Part shown: positions 26,263-34,005 of the stretch, piece after piece
How positions within the stretch are numbered: position 1 is the first letter of the stretch
How the letters are laid out: the number at the start of each line of letters is the position of its first letter
Origin: Clostridia bacterium
Lineage (GTDB): Bacteria; Bacillota; Clostridia; Christensenellales; Borkfalkiaceae
Assembly (NCBI GenBank): GCA_900767815.1
Contig: CAAGAM010000020.1
Span: forward strand, 1-64,000
Direction of reading: 5' to 3'
Length of the DNA stretch: 64,000 bases
Translations under genes and position numbers: made by a program
Notes under the pieces: model-generated
Told to the model about the DNA's origin: nothing
The model's input: only the letters and a program-made list of their open reading frames with translations
Database searches by the model: none

Positions 26263-27609
26263 ATGAAAAAAATAATTTCCGCGTTATTGTGCGTTGTGTT
26301 TGTGTTTGCGTTTGCGATTTCCTGCGGCGGTAAAAACGGCATGACAGACGGAGGGACATACGGCGAGGGGAGCGGCGGCAATCAGGGGATTACCCCCGGA
26401 ACAATGACCGCTTGCGCCTGGAACGATAACGTTTATTACGATATGTGGAAAAACGAGTTCCGTAAAGGCCAGGTCGGGTATGATTATTCCGCTTCCGATC
26501 GGGAAATCACGTCTATCGATCGGAACGGGAAAATGTACGATTATCTCTCCGACAACTGGGGGCTTAATTCCTTAAAGAGAGTTAAAGTGAGCGTTAAAAA
26601 CGGCGAAAAAGCCATACCGAATAAAACGATAACGGCTTACGACGAAAAAGGTAACCCCGAATTTATCGCGAAAACGGACAACGCGGGAGACGCGTTCTTA
26701 TTTCCGTCATGCGACAAGGGGTATTTCACGGTCGAGGGCGCGGAAGAGAACGGCGAACTCATAAAGACGAATTTCGACGGCGAAAATCGCTCGTTTGAAG
26801 TGAGCCTTGCCGAAGACGGGGCGAACTCCGATATGATTCAGCTGATGTTCGTCATCGACGCGACGGGTTCCATGGGCGACGAAATGGAGTATCTTAAAGT
26901 CGAACTCGGCGACGTGATAAGACGAGTTGTGGGCGACAGCGATTGTAAAATCTTTCTCGCGTTTTTATTCTATCGGGACGACGGAGATAGGGAAAAATTC
27001 GCTTATTCCGATTTTGCCGACGTTACCGAACCCGAAAATTACGCTAAAAACAGCAGCCTTCTGATGAATCAGAAAGCCTCGGGCGGCGGCGATTATCCCG
27101 AAGCGTTGGATGAAGCCTTAGAGATGGCGATGGGTAAGCAGTGGATAGACGGCGGGACGAAGATTATTTTCCACTTATACGACGCGCCCGCGCATACCAC
27201 ACGTTCCAATAAAATGCGTTTTGAGGGAGCGGTTGTTTCCGCGGCGAAAAAGGGAATAAGAATCTGTCCCGTTTTAGCAAGCGGCGCGAACGATCTTTGC
27301 GAATATCTCGCAAGGCAGTCCGCGATATACACGGGCGGAACGTTCGTGTGGATAACAAACGATTCGGGCATCGGCGGCGATCATTACGATCCGGACGTTA
27401 AAAACGCGGTCGTCGAAAGGCTTAACGACCTTCTCGTTCGTCTGATAAACGGCTATAAAACGGGCGTTTTTGCCGACCCCATTCCGTATAACGGAAAAAA
27501 GCCCGACGACAAAACGTCTGAAAGCACGGAAAGTATTGGTGAAACCGAAAGCAACAAGGAGCAGGAGTCGAGTGGCGAGGCGCATAGCGACGACGGAGCT
27601 TCCGATTGA
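26263..27609 (+). CDS. VWA domain lipoprotein
   Basis: This 448-aa exported lipoprotein has signal sequence and lipobox AISC with the lipidated Cys near residue 21. After a Gly-rich linker and a carboxypeptidase-regulatory-like region (about 105-180, KAIPNKTITAYDEKGN), a von Willebrand A domain begins with LMFVIDATGSMGDEM at about residue 194. This holds the metal-ion-dependent adhesion site D-x-T/S-x-S. A second acidic site motif FHLYDAPAH follows near 305. The tail is Glu/Ser/Thr-rich low complexity. It likely binds an extracellular ligand on the cell surface; the ligand is unknown. It has its own promoter and is followed by secG. Confidence 0.85.
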   Translation: MKKIISALLCVVFVFAFAISCGGKNGMTDGGTYGEGSGGNQGITPGTMTACAWNDNVYYDMWKNEFRKGQVGYDYSASDREITSIDRNGKMYDYLSDNWGLNSLKRVKVSVKNGEKAIPNKTITAYDEKGNPEFIAKTDNAGDAFLFPSCDKGYFTVEGAEENGELIKTNFDGENRSFEVSLAEDGANSDMIQLMFVIDATGSMGDEMEYLKVELGDVIRRVVGDSDCKIFLAFLFYRDDGDREKFAYSDFADVTEPENYAKNSSLLMNQKASGGGDYPEALDEALEMAMGKQWIDGGTKIIFHLYDAPAHTTRSNKMRFEGAVVSAAKKGIRICPVLASGANDLCEYLARQSAIYTGGTFVWITNDSGIGGDHYDPDVKNAVVERLNDLLVRLINGYKTGVFADPIPYNGKKPDDKTSESTESIGETESNKEQESSGEAHSDDGASD

Positions 27610-27685
27610 AAAAATCGCCGAAATCAATATATTTGCCGATCTCGGATATTTTAAGCAAAAAATTTATTACAAGCCGCAAAAATGC

Positions 27686-27714
27686 TTGCTAAATATCGAT
27701 TTATATGGTATACT
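27686..27714 (+). promoter_or_regulatory. Promoter of secG
   Basis: TTGCTA (27686-27691), 17-nt spacer, TATACT (27709-27714), 35 nt before the secG ATG. Confidence 0.7.
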
Positions 27715-27749
27715 TGAAGTAATCGAACAAAAATACGGAGAAAATAGAA

Positions 27750-28037
27750 ATGCTTGCTAATTTATTGATGGATAACTGGACGTTGAAAATGATTATTTGC
27801 GTTCCGAGCATAATAATTTCGGTTCTTTGCGCAATTTTCATTATCATTGTAATAATGCTTCAGCCGAGCAATTCGGAAGGAATAAGCGCGCTCAACGGTC
27901 AACAGGAAACGTTCTTCGCAAACAAGAAGAACAAAAGCAAAACCCTTGAGAGTAAACTCAGAAGACTTACCGTAATAACGATAGCCGTTATGGCGGTTTG
28001 CATGATAGTTTTCTGTATAGCTCAGTTCCACCTTTAA
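27750..28037 (+). CDS. secG: Protein translocase subunit SecG
   Basis: SecG is the small accessory subunit of the SecYEG channel. The 95-aa product has two transmembrane helices: residues ~14-33 (IIISVLCAIFIIIVIMLQPS, ending in the family's Q-P/S-x-S-G-like region) and ~72-92, separated by a charged cytoplasmic loop (FFANKKNKSKTLESKL). GGAGAA precedes the ATG. Position just before rnr and upstream of smpB/ssrA is the usual arrangement in Bacillota and supports the call. Confidence 0.88.
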   Translation: MLANLLMDNWTLKMIICVPSIIISVLCAIFIIIVIMLQPSNSEGISALNGQQETFFANKKNKSKTLESKLRRLTVITIAVMAVCMIVFCIAQFHL

Positions 28038-28054
28038 TTTTTTAGGGATACACT

Positions 28055-28085
28055 TAAGGCGACTTTTAAAGTCGCCTTATTTTTT
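28055..28085 (+). terminator. Terminator after secG
   Basis: TAAGGCGACTTT (28055-28066) and AAAGTCGCCTTA (28068-28079) form a near-perfect palindrome followed by TTTTTT. Confidence 0.8.
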
Positions 28086-28140
28086 GCCGTAATTTCAATC
28101 GGAAAACGGGAAGCCCGAACGGGTTCAAACGGAAATTTAT

Positions 28141-30243
28141 ATGAATATATACGAACATTTAAAAGAAAAATTCAATAGCGGAGAGTGGGCGGGTTATACG
28201 AGAAAGATGATCTTTGCTAAGCTCGGAATAACTTCGCAAAACGAAAAGAGTATGCTCGGGAGAGTTTTGGAGGAGCTTCGGAAAAACGGCGAAGTGTTTT
28301 TTATCGACGGGAAGTATGAAACTCCCGAAACGGCAGGTTACGTCAAAGGAACTCTTCGCGGGAACGAACGGGGATTTGCTTTTTTTATCGCTGACGACGG
28401 GAAAACCCCCGATATGTTTATCCCAAATCGCAGGCTTCACGGCGCGCTCCATAAGGATAAGGTTCTCGCCCGTCTTGTCGAAAGCGACAGAGGTTCTTCG
28501 GACGAGGGCGAAGTGGTGACCGTTTTAGAGCGCGGAATAACAAGCCTTTGCGGAACGTTTTTCAAAGAGCGCGATTTCGGATTCGTCCGCCCCGACGATA
28601 AAAATTATTTTACCGATATTTACGTTTCGTTCAAGCATTCCGCGGGCGCGAGGGCGGGAGATAAAGTTCTCGTAGACTTATACAAATTTCCCGAAAACAA
28701 TAACCCCGAAGGGCAGGTTAAAGAGATTCTCGGCAGAAGATTCGATTTAAAATCGGAAGAACTTTCCATAATAAAAAGCTACGGTTACGACGAGAATTTT
28801 AATAAAAACGTCCTTGGCGAAGTTTCGTCAATCGAACAAAAAGTGAGCGATAACGAACTTATAGGCAGACTTAATTTTTCCGACAGGCTTATTGTCACTA
28901 TCGACGGAGAGGATTCGAGAGACTTTGACGACGCCGTGGAAGTGTGGAAAAACGAAGCGGGCAATTATATGCTCGGCGTGCATATCGCCGACGTTTCCGA
29001 ATACGTGAAAAGAGGTTCCGCTCTCGATAAGGAGGCTCTTCGCCGTTCCACGAGCATTTATTTTCCCGACAGAGTTATTCCCATGCTCCCGAAGGAGCTT
29101 TCAAACGGAATCTGCTCGCTTAACGAAGGCGTTTTAAGGCTCACTTTGTCATGTATAATGGAAATCAATCAAAACGGCGACGTGGTGGATAAGCAAATAG
29201 TAAAGTCGGTTATCAAATCGCATAAAAGAATGACTTACACCGAGGTGCAGGGAATAATAGACGGCGACAAGAAATACCTCGGCAAATATCCCGAAATAAC
29301 GCCGATGATCCTTTTAATGCGCGAGTTGCAGCTTATTTTGACGAAGAGAAGAGACAAGCGCGGGAGCGTTGATCTCGACGTCGGCGAATCTCATATTTAT
29401 CTCGACGAAAAGGGCGAAATCGTAGTTGAACCGAGAAAATCGGCGGAAGCGTATAAAATTATCGAAGAATTCATGGTCGCGGCTAACGAGTGCATTGCGG
29501 AATACGCCTTTTATCTCGACGTACCCTTTGTTTACAGAGTTCACGGAAAGCCTCTTCCCGAAAAGGCGAGAGCTTTCGCTTCGTTTGTGTCTAATCTCGG
29601 TTTCATCGTTAAGTGGAAGCCCGAGGAGGTTCGCCCCGGGGATTTTGCCGCGTTGCTCGATAAAATCGAGGGCGATCCCGTTTATCCCGTAGTCAATAAA
29701 ATTATGCTGAGGTGCATGCAAAAGGCAAAATATTCGCCTGAAAACGAAGGGCATTTCGGGCTTTCGAGCAAGTGTTATTGTCACTTCACTTCGCCTATAA
29801 GAAGATATCCGGACCTTGTCGTTCACCGCGTGGTAAAGCTCATTATTGACGGCAGAATCGGTGAGATAATCGACTTATACGGCGACTTTGTGGGCGAAGC
29901 CTCGCAAAAATCTTCCGAAAACGAGAGGAAGGCGGACGAAGCCGAAAGAGCCGTGGACGATTTGTATAAGGCGTATTACATGCGCGGTCATATCGGCGAG
30001 GAGTACGACGCGGTTATAAGCGGAGTTACGCAGTACGGCATATATTCGGAACTTGATAACACCGTCGAGGGCTTTACGGGCGTTGGCGACCTTCCGCGCG
30101 GAAATTACGTTTACGACGAAAAAACTTACTCGCTTATTTCGGGCAAACGCAGGTTCAGCCTCGGCGACAGGGTGAGGGTGGGCGTAGTCGGCGTGGACGA
30201 AGCCATGAAGCGCGTAGAGCTGATTATTCTGAATAAGTATTGA
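28141..30243 (+). CDS. rnr: Ribonuclease R
   Basis: RNase R is a 3'-5' exoribonuclease that degrades structured RNA and works with tmRNA/SmpB in clearing stalled messages. The 700-aa protein has an N-terminal winged-helix region, two cold-shock/OB domains (from about residue 60), the RNB catalytic domain with DGEDSRDFDDAV near 258-269 (the Asp cluster that binds magnesium), and a C-terminal S1 domain (ISGVTQYGIYSEL, about 621 on). Length is typical. The ribosome binding site is weak. In most relatives smpB follows directly; here a 3.1-kb insert intervenes. Confidence 0.95.
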   Translation: MNIYEHLKEKFNSGEWAGYTRKMIFAKLGITSQNEKSMLGRVLEELRKNGEVFFIDGKYETPETAGYVKGTLRGNERGFAFFIADDGKTPDMFIPNRRLHGALHKDKVLARLVESDRGSSDEGEVVTVLERGITSLCGTFFKERDFGFVRPDDKNYFTDIYVSFKHSAGARAGDKVLVDLYKFPENNNPEGQVKEILGRRFDLKSEELSIIKSYGYDENFNKNVLGEVSSIEQKVSDNELIGRLNFSDRLIVTIDGEDSRDFDDAVEVWKNEAGNYMLGVHIADVSEYVKRGSALDKEALRRSTSIYFPDRVIPMLPKELSNGICSLNEGVLRLTLSCIMEINQNGDVVDKQIVKSVIKSHKRMTYTEVQGIIDGDKKYLGKYPEITPMILLMRELQLILTKRRDKRGSVDLDVGESHIYLDEKGEIVVEPRKSAEAYKIIEEFMVAANECIAEYAFYLDVPFVYRVHGKPLPEKARAFASFVSNLGFIVKWKPEEVRPGDFAALLDKIEGDPVYPVVNKIMLRCMQKAKYSPENEGHFGLSSKCYCHFTSPIRRYPDLVVHRVVKLIIDGRIGEIIDLYGDFVGEASQKSSENERKADEAERAVDDLYKAYYMRGHIGEEYDAVISGVTQYGIYSELDNTVEGFTGVGDLPRGNYVYDEKTYSLISGKRRFSLGDRVRVGVVGVDEAMKRVELIILNKY

Positions 30244-30246
30244 CAG

Positions 30247-30287
30247 AAAAAGTCGTCAGTCCGTTTGAGTCGGGCTAACGGCTTTTT
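30247..30287 (+). terminator. Terminator of rnr
   Basis: AAAAAGTCGTCAGTCCG (30247-30263) pairs imperfectly with CGGGCTAACGGCTTTTT (30271-30287). A partial second copy of the right arm (30299-30320) follows and merges with the target duplication of the insert. Confidence 0.65.
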
Positions 30288-30304
30288 AATTACGTATAAG
30301 TCGG

Positions 30305-30329
30305 ACTAACGATTTTTAATATTTATAAA
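30305..30329 (+). repeat. Left copy of ~25-bp target-site duplication
   Basis: The 25 bases starting ACTAACGATTTTTAAT match 33418-33443 with one substitution and one extra T. The two copies touch the outer ends of the terminal inverted repeats. Confidence 0.75.
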
Positions 30330-30354
30330 TGTAGGTTTGTCAAACATGTGAGAC
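30330..30354 (+). repeat. Left terminal inverted repeat
   Basis: Starts TGTAGGTTTGTCAAACATGT; pairs with the reverse complement of 33393-33417 at 19 of 25 positions. Confidence 0.7.
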
Positions 30355-30532
30355 TGATTTTGGAAAAAATCAATTATGTACAAGTTCAAGATTTAAGCAG
30401 TCTGAAAGGTATTGTTTAGGAGATTTCCGGGCAAGAGGACACGTAGGAAAAGAATTGTAATGTTTCAGATGGACGGTATGTTGCTTAGAAAAGTCGTCAA
30501 AAGAGTAGAATTTATGAGTAGCTTAGAAGTAT

Positions 30533-30580
30533 TCGCTATCTTTTTTATTGCTTTTGTTTAATATGTATTGTAATCCTACA
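30533..30580 (+). repeat. Internal copy of the insert's right end (48 bp)
   Basis: Matches 33370-33417 with about three mismatches and ends in the same CCTACA. With the left inverted repeat it delimits a 251-bp MITE-like unit (30330-30580). Confidence 0.75.
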
Positions 30581-30609
30581 CATATTCGTGTCATTATGAG
30601 TCTTTTGAA

Positions 30610-30638
30610 TTGATTTTTAAGTGTCAAAATGTTATAAT
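30610..30638 (+). promoter_or_regulatory. Promoter of the first insert lipoprotein
   Basis: TTGATT (30610-30615), 17-nt spacer, TATAAT (30633-30638). It leaves a leader of about 140 nt. Confidence 0.6.
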
Positions 30639-30674
30639 AATCCCGAGGATAAGAGACGGCATATACGATTGTTC

Positions 30675-30721
30675 TTTTTTATACTTTATATCTTTTTTAT
30701 ACTTTATTTTTTATACTTTAT
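30675..30721 (+). repeat. Three copies of a 15-bp AT-rich unit
   Basis: TTTTTTATACTTTAT at 30675-30689, 30693-30707 and 30707-30721, in the leader of the following gene; likely prone to slippage. Confidence 0.8.
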
Positions 30722-30785
30722 AATAGTATAGGTCAATGGGTTGTTATGTCGATTTCCTAAAATATTATATAAGAGGTGATATGTT

Positions 30786-31628
30786 ATGAGTAAATTTGTA
30801 ACAAAAATAGTACAGTATGTAATTATGGCTTTTTTATTAGCAATTGGATCAGGTCTGGTTGCTTGTCAAAAAAGAGAAGGCGCTGGAAAATTAAAAATAT
30901 ACGAAGATGTTGATTTTCAATATCATGTGTTAGATGAAAATGTTTGTTCTTGTGGTATAAAAGAAGAACATATAGGTATTATTGGATTAACGGAATTAGG
31001 AAAAAGTAAAGAGATTTTAATTGTTCCAAAGCAGATTGACGGGTACATTGTTGAACATTTGGGATATAAAAAATTTATGTCAAGTGCAGGTCATATTGAA
31101 TCTCAAAAATTAAAACGGTTTTATGTTTCGGGAAATCAGAAATTTGATAACATGTATACTTTTTTTGATTCTAAAACAGAGGATACTCCTGCGAACACAC
31201 CTGCAAACATAAACTTAGAAAAGATTGTTATTCAATATAATGATACAATAGTTCAAGGGTATAATGGGAAAGTCTACAATCGGAAGAGTTATATATTACA
31301 ACATCCTGATTTTCATCCAAGTTCTGCCGGGTATTGGAGAACAGAGTTTTCCTATACAAATGTATCCTATTGGTTAAATTTTGAAACCGAAAAAAACGGC
31401 TTGTTTTGGGTGGACGATTTTGATTACGGTTCCTTGATTACATATATTCCTGAGAATCCCGTACGAGACGGATATATTTTTTATGGTTGGTATAAAGAAC
31501 CTGAATGTATTAATTTGTGGGATTTTAAAACTGATATTCTTCCGCAGTCTCAATATAATTCTAATAATGAAAAAATTCATATTGAAACAAAACTATATGC
31601 AAAGTGGGTAAGAAATGAGGAGGTTTAA
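30786..31628 (+). CDS. Lipoprotein with InlB B-repeat-like domain (paralog A)
   Basis: This 280-aa protein has a lipoprotein signal (AIGSGLVACQ, Cys near residue 27). The middle is unassigned. The last ~75 residues carry the Listeria-Bacteroides repeat (Flg_new/InlB B-repeat) pattern: RDGYIFYGWYKEPECINLWD and then TKLYAKW at the end, a small beta-grasp fold common on Clostridia surface proteins. Its closest relative in the window is the gene at 32186, with which it shares the same order and C-terminal domain. AGAGGTGAT precedes the ATG. It lies inside the transposon-like insert; function unknown. Confidence 0.75.
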   Translation: MSKFVTKIVQYVIMAFLLAIGSGLVACQKREGAGKLKIYEDVDFQYHVLDENVCSCGIKEEHIGIIGLTELGKSKEILIVPKQIDGYIVEHLGYKKFMSSAGHIESQKLKRFYVSGNQKFDNMYTFFDSKTEDTPANTPANINLEKIVIQYNDTIVQGYNGKVYNRKSYILQHPDFHPSSAGYWRTEFSYTNVSYWLNFETEKNGLFWVDDFDYGSLITYIPENPVRDGYIFYGWYKEPECINLWDFKTDILPQSQYNSNNEKIHIETKLYAKWVRNEEV

Positions 31629-31630
31629 TT

Positions 31631-31768
31631 ATGAAGATAAAAGTTAAAAAAAGTTGGATTATCGCGTTTCTATTCCTTTTTTATATAATTATAGCATCTT
31701 GTCCGCTGCTGATTTCTACTGCACATGCAGACGAAACTGACAATAAAACAAAATTATTTGAAGGATAA
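31631..31768 (+). pseudogene. Truncated secreted protein (signal peptide only)
   Basis: The 45-codon frame begins 2 nt after the previous stop, with GAGGAGG overlapping that stop. It encodes a classic signal peptide (MKIKVKKSWIIAF, hydrophobic core, AHA cleavage site before DETDNK) and then stops. The IS110 fragment begins within 5 nt, so the mature part was most likely lost when the two were joined. Confidence 0.6.
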
Positions 31769-31772
31769 CGCA

Positions 31773-32102
31773 ACCGACGGAAGAGATAGCGGCATTACGG
31801 ATTTCGATAGTCTTACATTTCTTGTAATGCCCTTTTGAAGAAGTTGATAATAGATTAGTCATTCTTGTTAAATAAGCAGAAGCAATCAAAGAGGCAGACG
31901 GAAATTCTTCTAAAAGAGCATAAACAGAAGCAGTATGTAAAGAAGGGACGATCTTTTCCAGTTCGGGGAACAAGATGTTGACTAATCTTGAAAGTTGCTG
32001 TTTTAAGATGGCTCTTTCGCGAACTTTAGAAAATCTATAACGAGAAAGTGAATTTAATTGTTCATTGTGATATAATGCTTTTGAGTAGGGCTTGAAGTCC
32101 AC
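31773..32102 (-). pseudogene. IS110 family transposase fragment
   Basis: On the reverse strand about 110 codons encode the middle of an IS110-type transposase: FKPYSKALYH, LKQQLSRLVNILFPELE, ALLEEFPSASLI and SSKGHYKKCKTIEIRNAAIS, the region joining the DEDD domain to the Transposase_20 domain. Both ends are missing: upstream codons are out of frame, and the downstream domain is cut where the truncated secreted-peptide gene begins. It cannot encode an active transposase. Confidence 0.8.
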
Positions 32103-32185
32103 CTCTTACAGTATAGCAGATTTCTGCCGTTCTTGGAGAGGAACATTAAAAATTACTACTATTTAATTATACGAGGTGATTTATT

Positions 32186-33070
32186 ATGAATAGATTTGCA
32201 AAAAAAATAATGTCGTGTATATTTGCCGGTGTTTTATTTGCTACTTGTGTCTTCAATCTTGTTGGTTGTAAAAAGGAAATAAAAACATCAACAGACGGAA
32301 CTTTCAAATTTTTCCGTTTGGGTGATAATCAGTTTTATCGTGGTGATAAGAAAGATACTTATGCGATTGTAGATACTTGTGATGAATTACCGGAAGTTTT
32401 GTATATACCTGCATATCACAAAGAAAAAGAGGTAAGCAAAATTTATTACGCGCATACGGTAGGAATCGGATTGCGTGGCTATGGTTTAAGTATGGAAGGA
32501 GTGAAGACCGCGTATATCCCCTATACCTGTAATTTAGACGAAGGACCTTATTTGGATGAGCCGTATGCAAGAGCGACTACTACGTTTATTGCTTGTTCTA
32601 TTGCTGCACCGAATGACAATCTGATAACGAACGTTACACATAATTACTTACGTTATTTGAAGGAGAACGATACTGTTTATTTTACTGATGCGGTGTATGA
32701 AAACATAAGAATTTCGGCAGAATCCACTCCAAATTCTGCATTTAGTATTGTCGAGACGAGTGATTGCATTTATGTAGAGTATTCCAGTAGAATATTAAAA
32801 CCTGCGAATACGGCATTTATGTTCAATTATGAAAATTGTCCTAACGGCGGATATTTCTTTATTAATGATTTTGAATATGGCACGACAATAGAAAATACGC
32901 CGTATGAACCTATTCGAGGCGGGTACATGTTCGGCGGTTGGTATAAAGAAAGTGAGTGTATCAATGCTTGGGATTTTGAAATGGATACCCTACCGCAAGC
33001 ACAATATGATGACCAGGAAAGAGAGATTTATCAAGAAACAAAACTCTATGCTAAATGGATTAAAGAATAG
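32186..33070 (+). CDS. Lipoprotein with InlB B-repeat-like domain (paralog B)
   Basis: This 294-aa protein has lipobox LVGCKK (Cys near residue 28). It parallels the gene at 30786 in layout and ends with the same Listeria-Bacteroides repeat type: RGGYMFGGWYKESECINAWD and TKLYAKWI. The central part differs more and has no recognised domain. ACGAGGTGAT precedes the ATG. The pair probably arose by duplication within the mobile insert, and the domain suggests a surface role such as adhesion; no specific function can be given. Confidence 0.75.
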   Translation: MNRFAKKIMSCIFAGVLFATCVFNLVGCKKEIKTSTDGTFKFFRLGDNQFYRGDKKDTYAIVDTCDELPEVLYIPAYHKEKEVSKIYYAHTVGIGLRGYGLSMEGVKTAYIPYTCNLDEGPYLDEPYARATTTFIACSIAAPNDNLITNVTHNYLRYLKENDTVYFTDAVYENIRISAESTPNSAFSIVETSDCIYVEYSSRILKPANTAFMFNYENCPNGGYFFINDFEYGTTIENTPYEPIRGGYMFGGWYKESECINAWDFEMDTLPQAQYDDQEREIYQETKLYAKWIKE

Positions 33071-33392
33071 CAATGTGTATTATGAAAATTAGAAAGAGGA
33101 TAATACCGTGAAGTATTTGAAACCGGAATCCAACTTACAACCGGTTTTGGCGGTGGCGTTGTTTGTCATAACAAGGGCGGTACTATTACTCATTGAGAAA
33201 GAAGTCCATTCAACACCTTTAAATAACATAGCGTTTATGCTATAATATAATTGCGATAGTATAACCGATTGACGAAATAGAAGTTTTTGCGTTAAAGTAT
33301 TCATGATAGCGATAGATTTTCCTTAAAGTATTTGGTTAGCACTTAAACTTTAACATAATGAAAATCTTTTCGCTATCTTTTTTATTGCCTTT
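33071..33392. other. Non-coding right part of the insert
   Basis: There is no intact gene. A start-less frame around 33110-33195 (FGGGVVCHNKGGTITH) looks protein-derived but is too short to assign; the rest is AT-rich. Confidence 0.5.
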
Positions 33393-33417
33393 GTCTCATA
33401 TGTATTGTAATCCTACA
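33393..33417 (-). repeat. Right terminal inverted repeat
   Basis: Ends ATTGTAATCCTACA; inverted relative to 30330-30354. Confidence 0.7.
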
Positions 33418-33443
33418 ACTGACGATTTTTAATATTTATTAAA
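33418..33443 (+). repeat. Right copy of ~25-bp target-site duplication
   Basis: Begins ACTGACGATTTTTAAT; see 30305-30329. Confidence 0.75.
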
Positions 33444-33447
33444 ACTC

Positions 33448-33476
33448 TTGCAAAAATTCTACAAGTATGGTAAAAT
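33448..33476 (+). promoter_or_regulatory. Promoter of smpB
   Basis: TTGCAA (33448-33453), 17-nt spacer, TAAAAT (33471-33476), only 11 nt before the ATG, so the leader is very short. It starts right after the insert's target duplication. Confidence 0.65.
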
Positions 33477-33487
33477 AAGAATAAATT

Positions 33488-33940
33488 ATGAAAACAATAG
33501 CCGAAAACAGAGAAGCAAGATTCGAATATTTTATCGAGGATTCGTTCGAAGCGGGCATCGCGCTCGACGGCGGCGAAGTTAAGTCTATAAAATCGGGCAA
33601 CGTCAGTTTGAAAGACGCGTATTGTTCGGTGGAGAACGCCTCGGTTTTTATAAAGGGCATGCACGTCGCCGTGTACGATAAAGGCGGCGCGTATAACAGT
33701 AAGGACAGCCGCAGAGAACGCCGTCTTCTTCTTCACAAAAGCGAGATAAGAAGGCTTATAGGCAAGGTGAACGAAAAGGGGTACACTTTGGTGCCTTTGA
33801 AAATTTATCTCAAACAATCGCTCATCAAGCTTGAAATCGGCTTGTGCAAAGGTAAGCACACTTACGATAAAAAGCAATCGATAAAAGAGCGCGACCTCGA
33901 CAGGTCCGCTAAAAGGGATATAAAAAACATAAAGTTGTAA
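33488..33940 (+). CDS. smpB: SsrA-binding protein SmpB
   Basis: SmpB binds the tRNA-like part of tmRNA and delivers it to stalled ribosomes. The 150-aa product shows the family's oligonucleotide-binding barrel: NREARFEYFIEDSFEAGI at the start, GGEVKSIKSGNVSLKDAY near 28-45, RRERRLLLHKSEI near 75-87 and the basic C-terminal tail that folds in the mRNA channel (KHTYDKKQSIKERD, then SAKRDI). Its RNA partner is encoded 6 kb away on the other strand. The ATG lies so close to the -10 box that no good ribosome binding site fits. Confidence 0.97.
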   Translation: MKTIAENREARFEYFIEDSFEAGIALDGGEVKSIKSGNVSLKDAYCSVENASVFIKGMHVAVYDKGGAYNSKDSRRERRLLLHKSEIRRLIGKVNEKGYTLVPLKIYLKQSLIKLEIGLCKGKHTYDKKQSIKERDLDRSAKRDIKNIKL

Positions 33941-34005
33941 CCGAAAGCTTTTCGTTGCCGCTAAGCGTTTTTAACCCGAAACGATATAAATATAAACGAG
34001 GTAAA

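Larger units (their letters stand above)
30355..30785. other. Non-coding left end of the insert
   Basis: No gene is supported. It holds a 48-bp copy of the right element end (30533-30580), a promoter (30610-30638) and a 15-bp tandem repeat (30675-30721). Confidence 0.6.
30330..33417. mobile_element. AT-rich transposon-like insert between rnr and smpB
   Basis: The 3088-bp segment is bounded by 25-bp imperfect inverted repeats (30330-30354 and 33393-33417, 19 of 25 matching, ends TGTAGG/CCTACA) and flanked by a ~25-bp direct duplication. Contents: a 251-bp end-like unit, two paralogous lipoprotein genes, a truncated secreted-peptide gene and an IS110 transposase fragment. No intact transposase for these ends is visible. 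Codons are much more AT-rich than rnr and smpB. Long target duplications of this size are known for only a few IS groups, for example IS1202-like elements; that assignment is a guess. Confidence 0.65.

Noticed and set aside
27470..27760. 96-codon forward frame between the VWA lipoprotein and secG
   Set aside because: Mostly within the lipoprotein gene in another frame; the secG promoter lies inside it.
29870..29884. AATCGACTTATA similar to the 14-bp intergenic motif, inside rnr
   Set aside because: Encodes conserved RNase R sequence and lacks the final AG and pairing arms; treated as chance.
33089..33304. 71-codon reverse frame right of the insert lipoproteins
   Set aside because: No start signal, AT-rich, no recognisable motif; likely debris.
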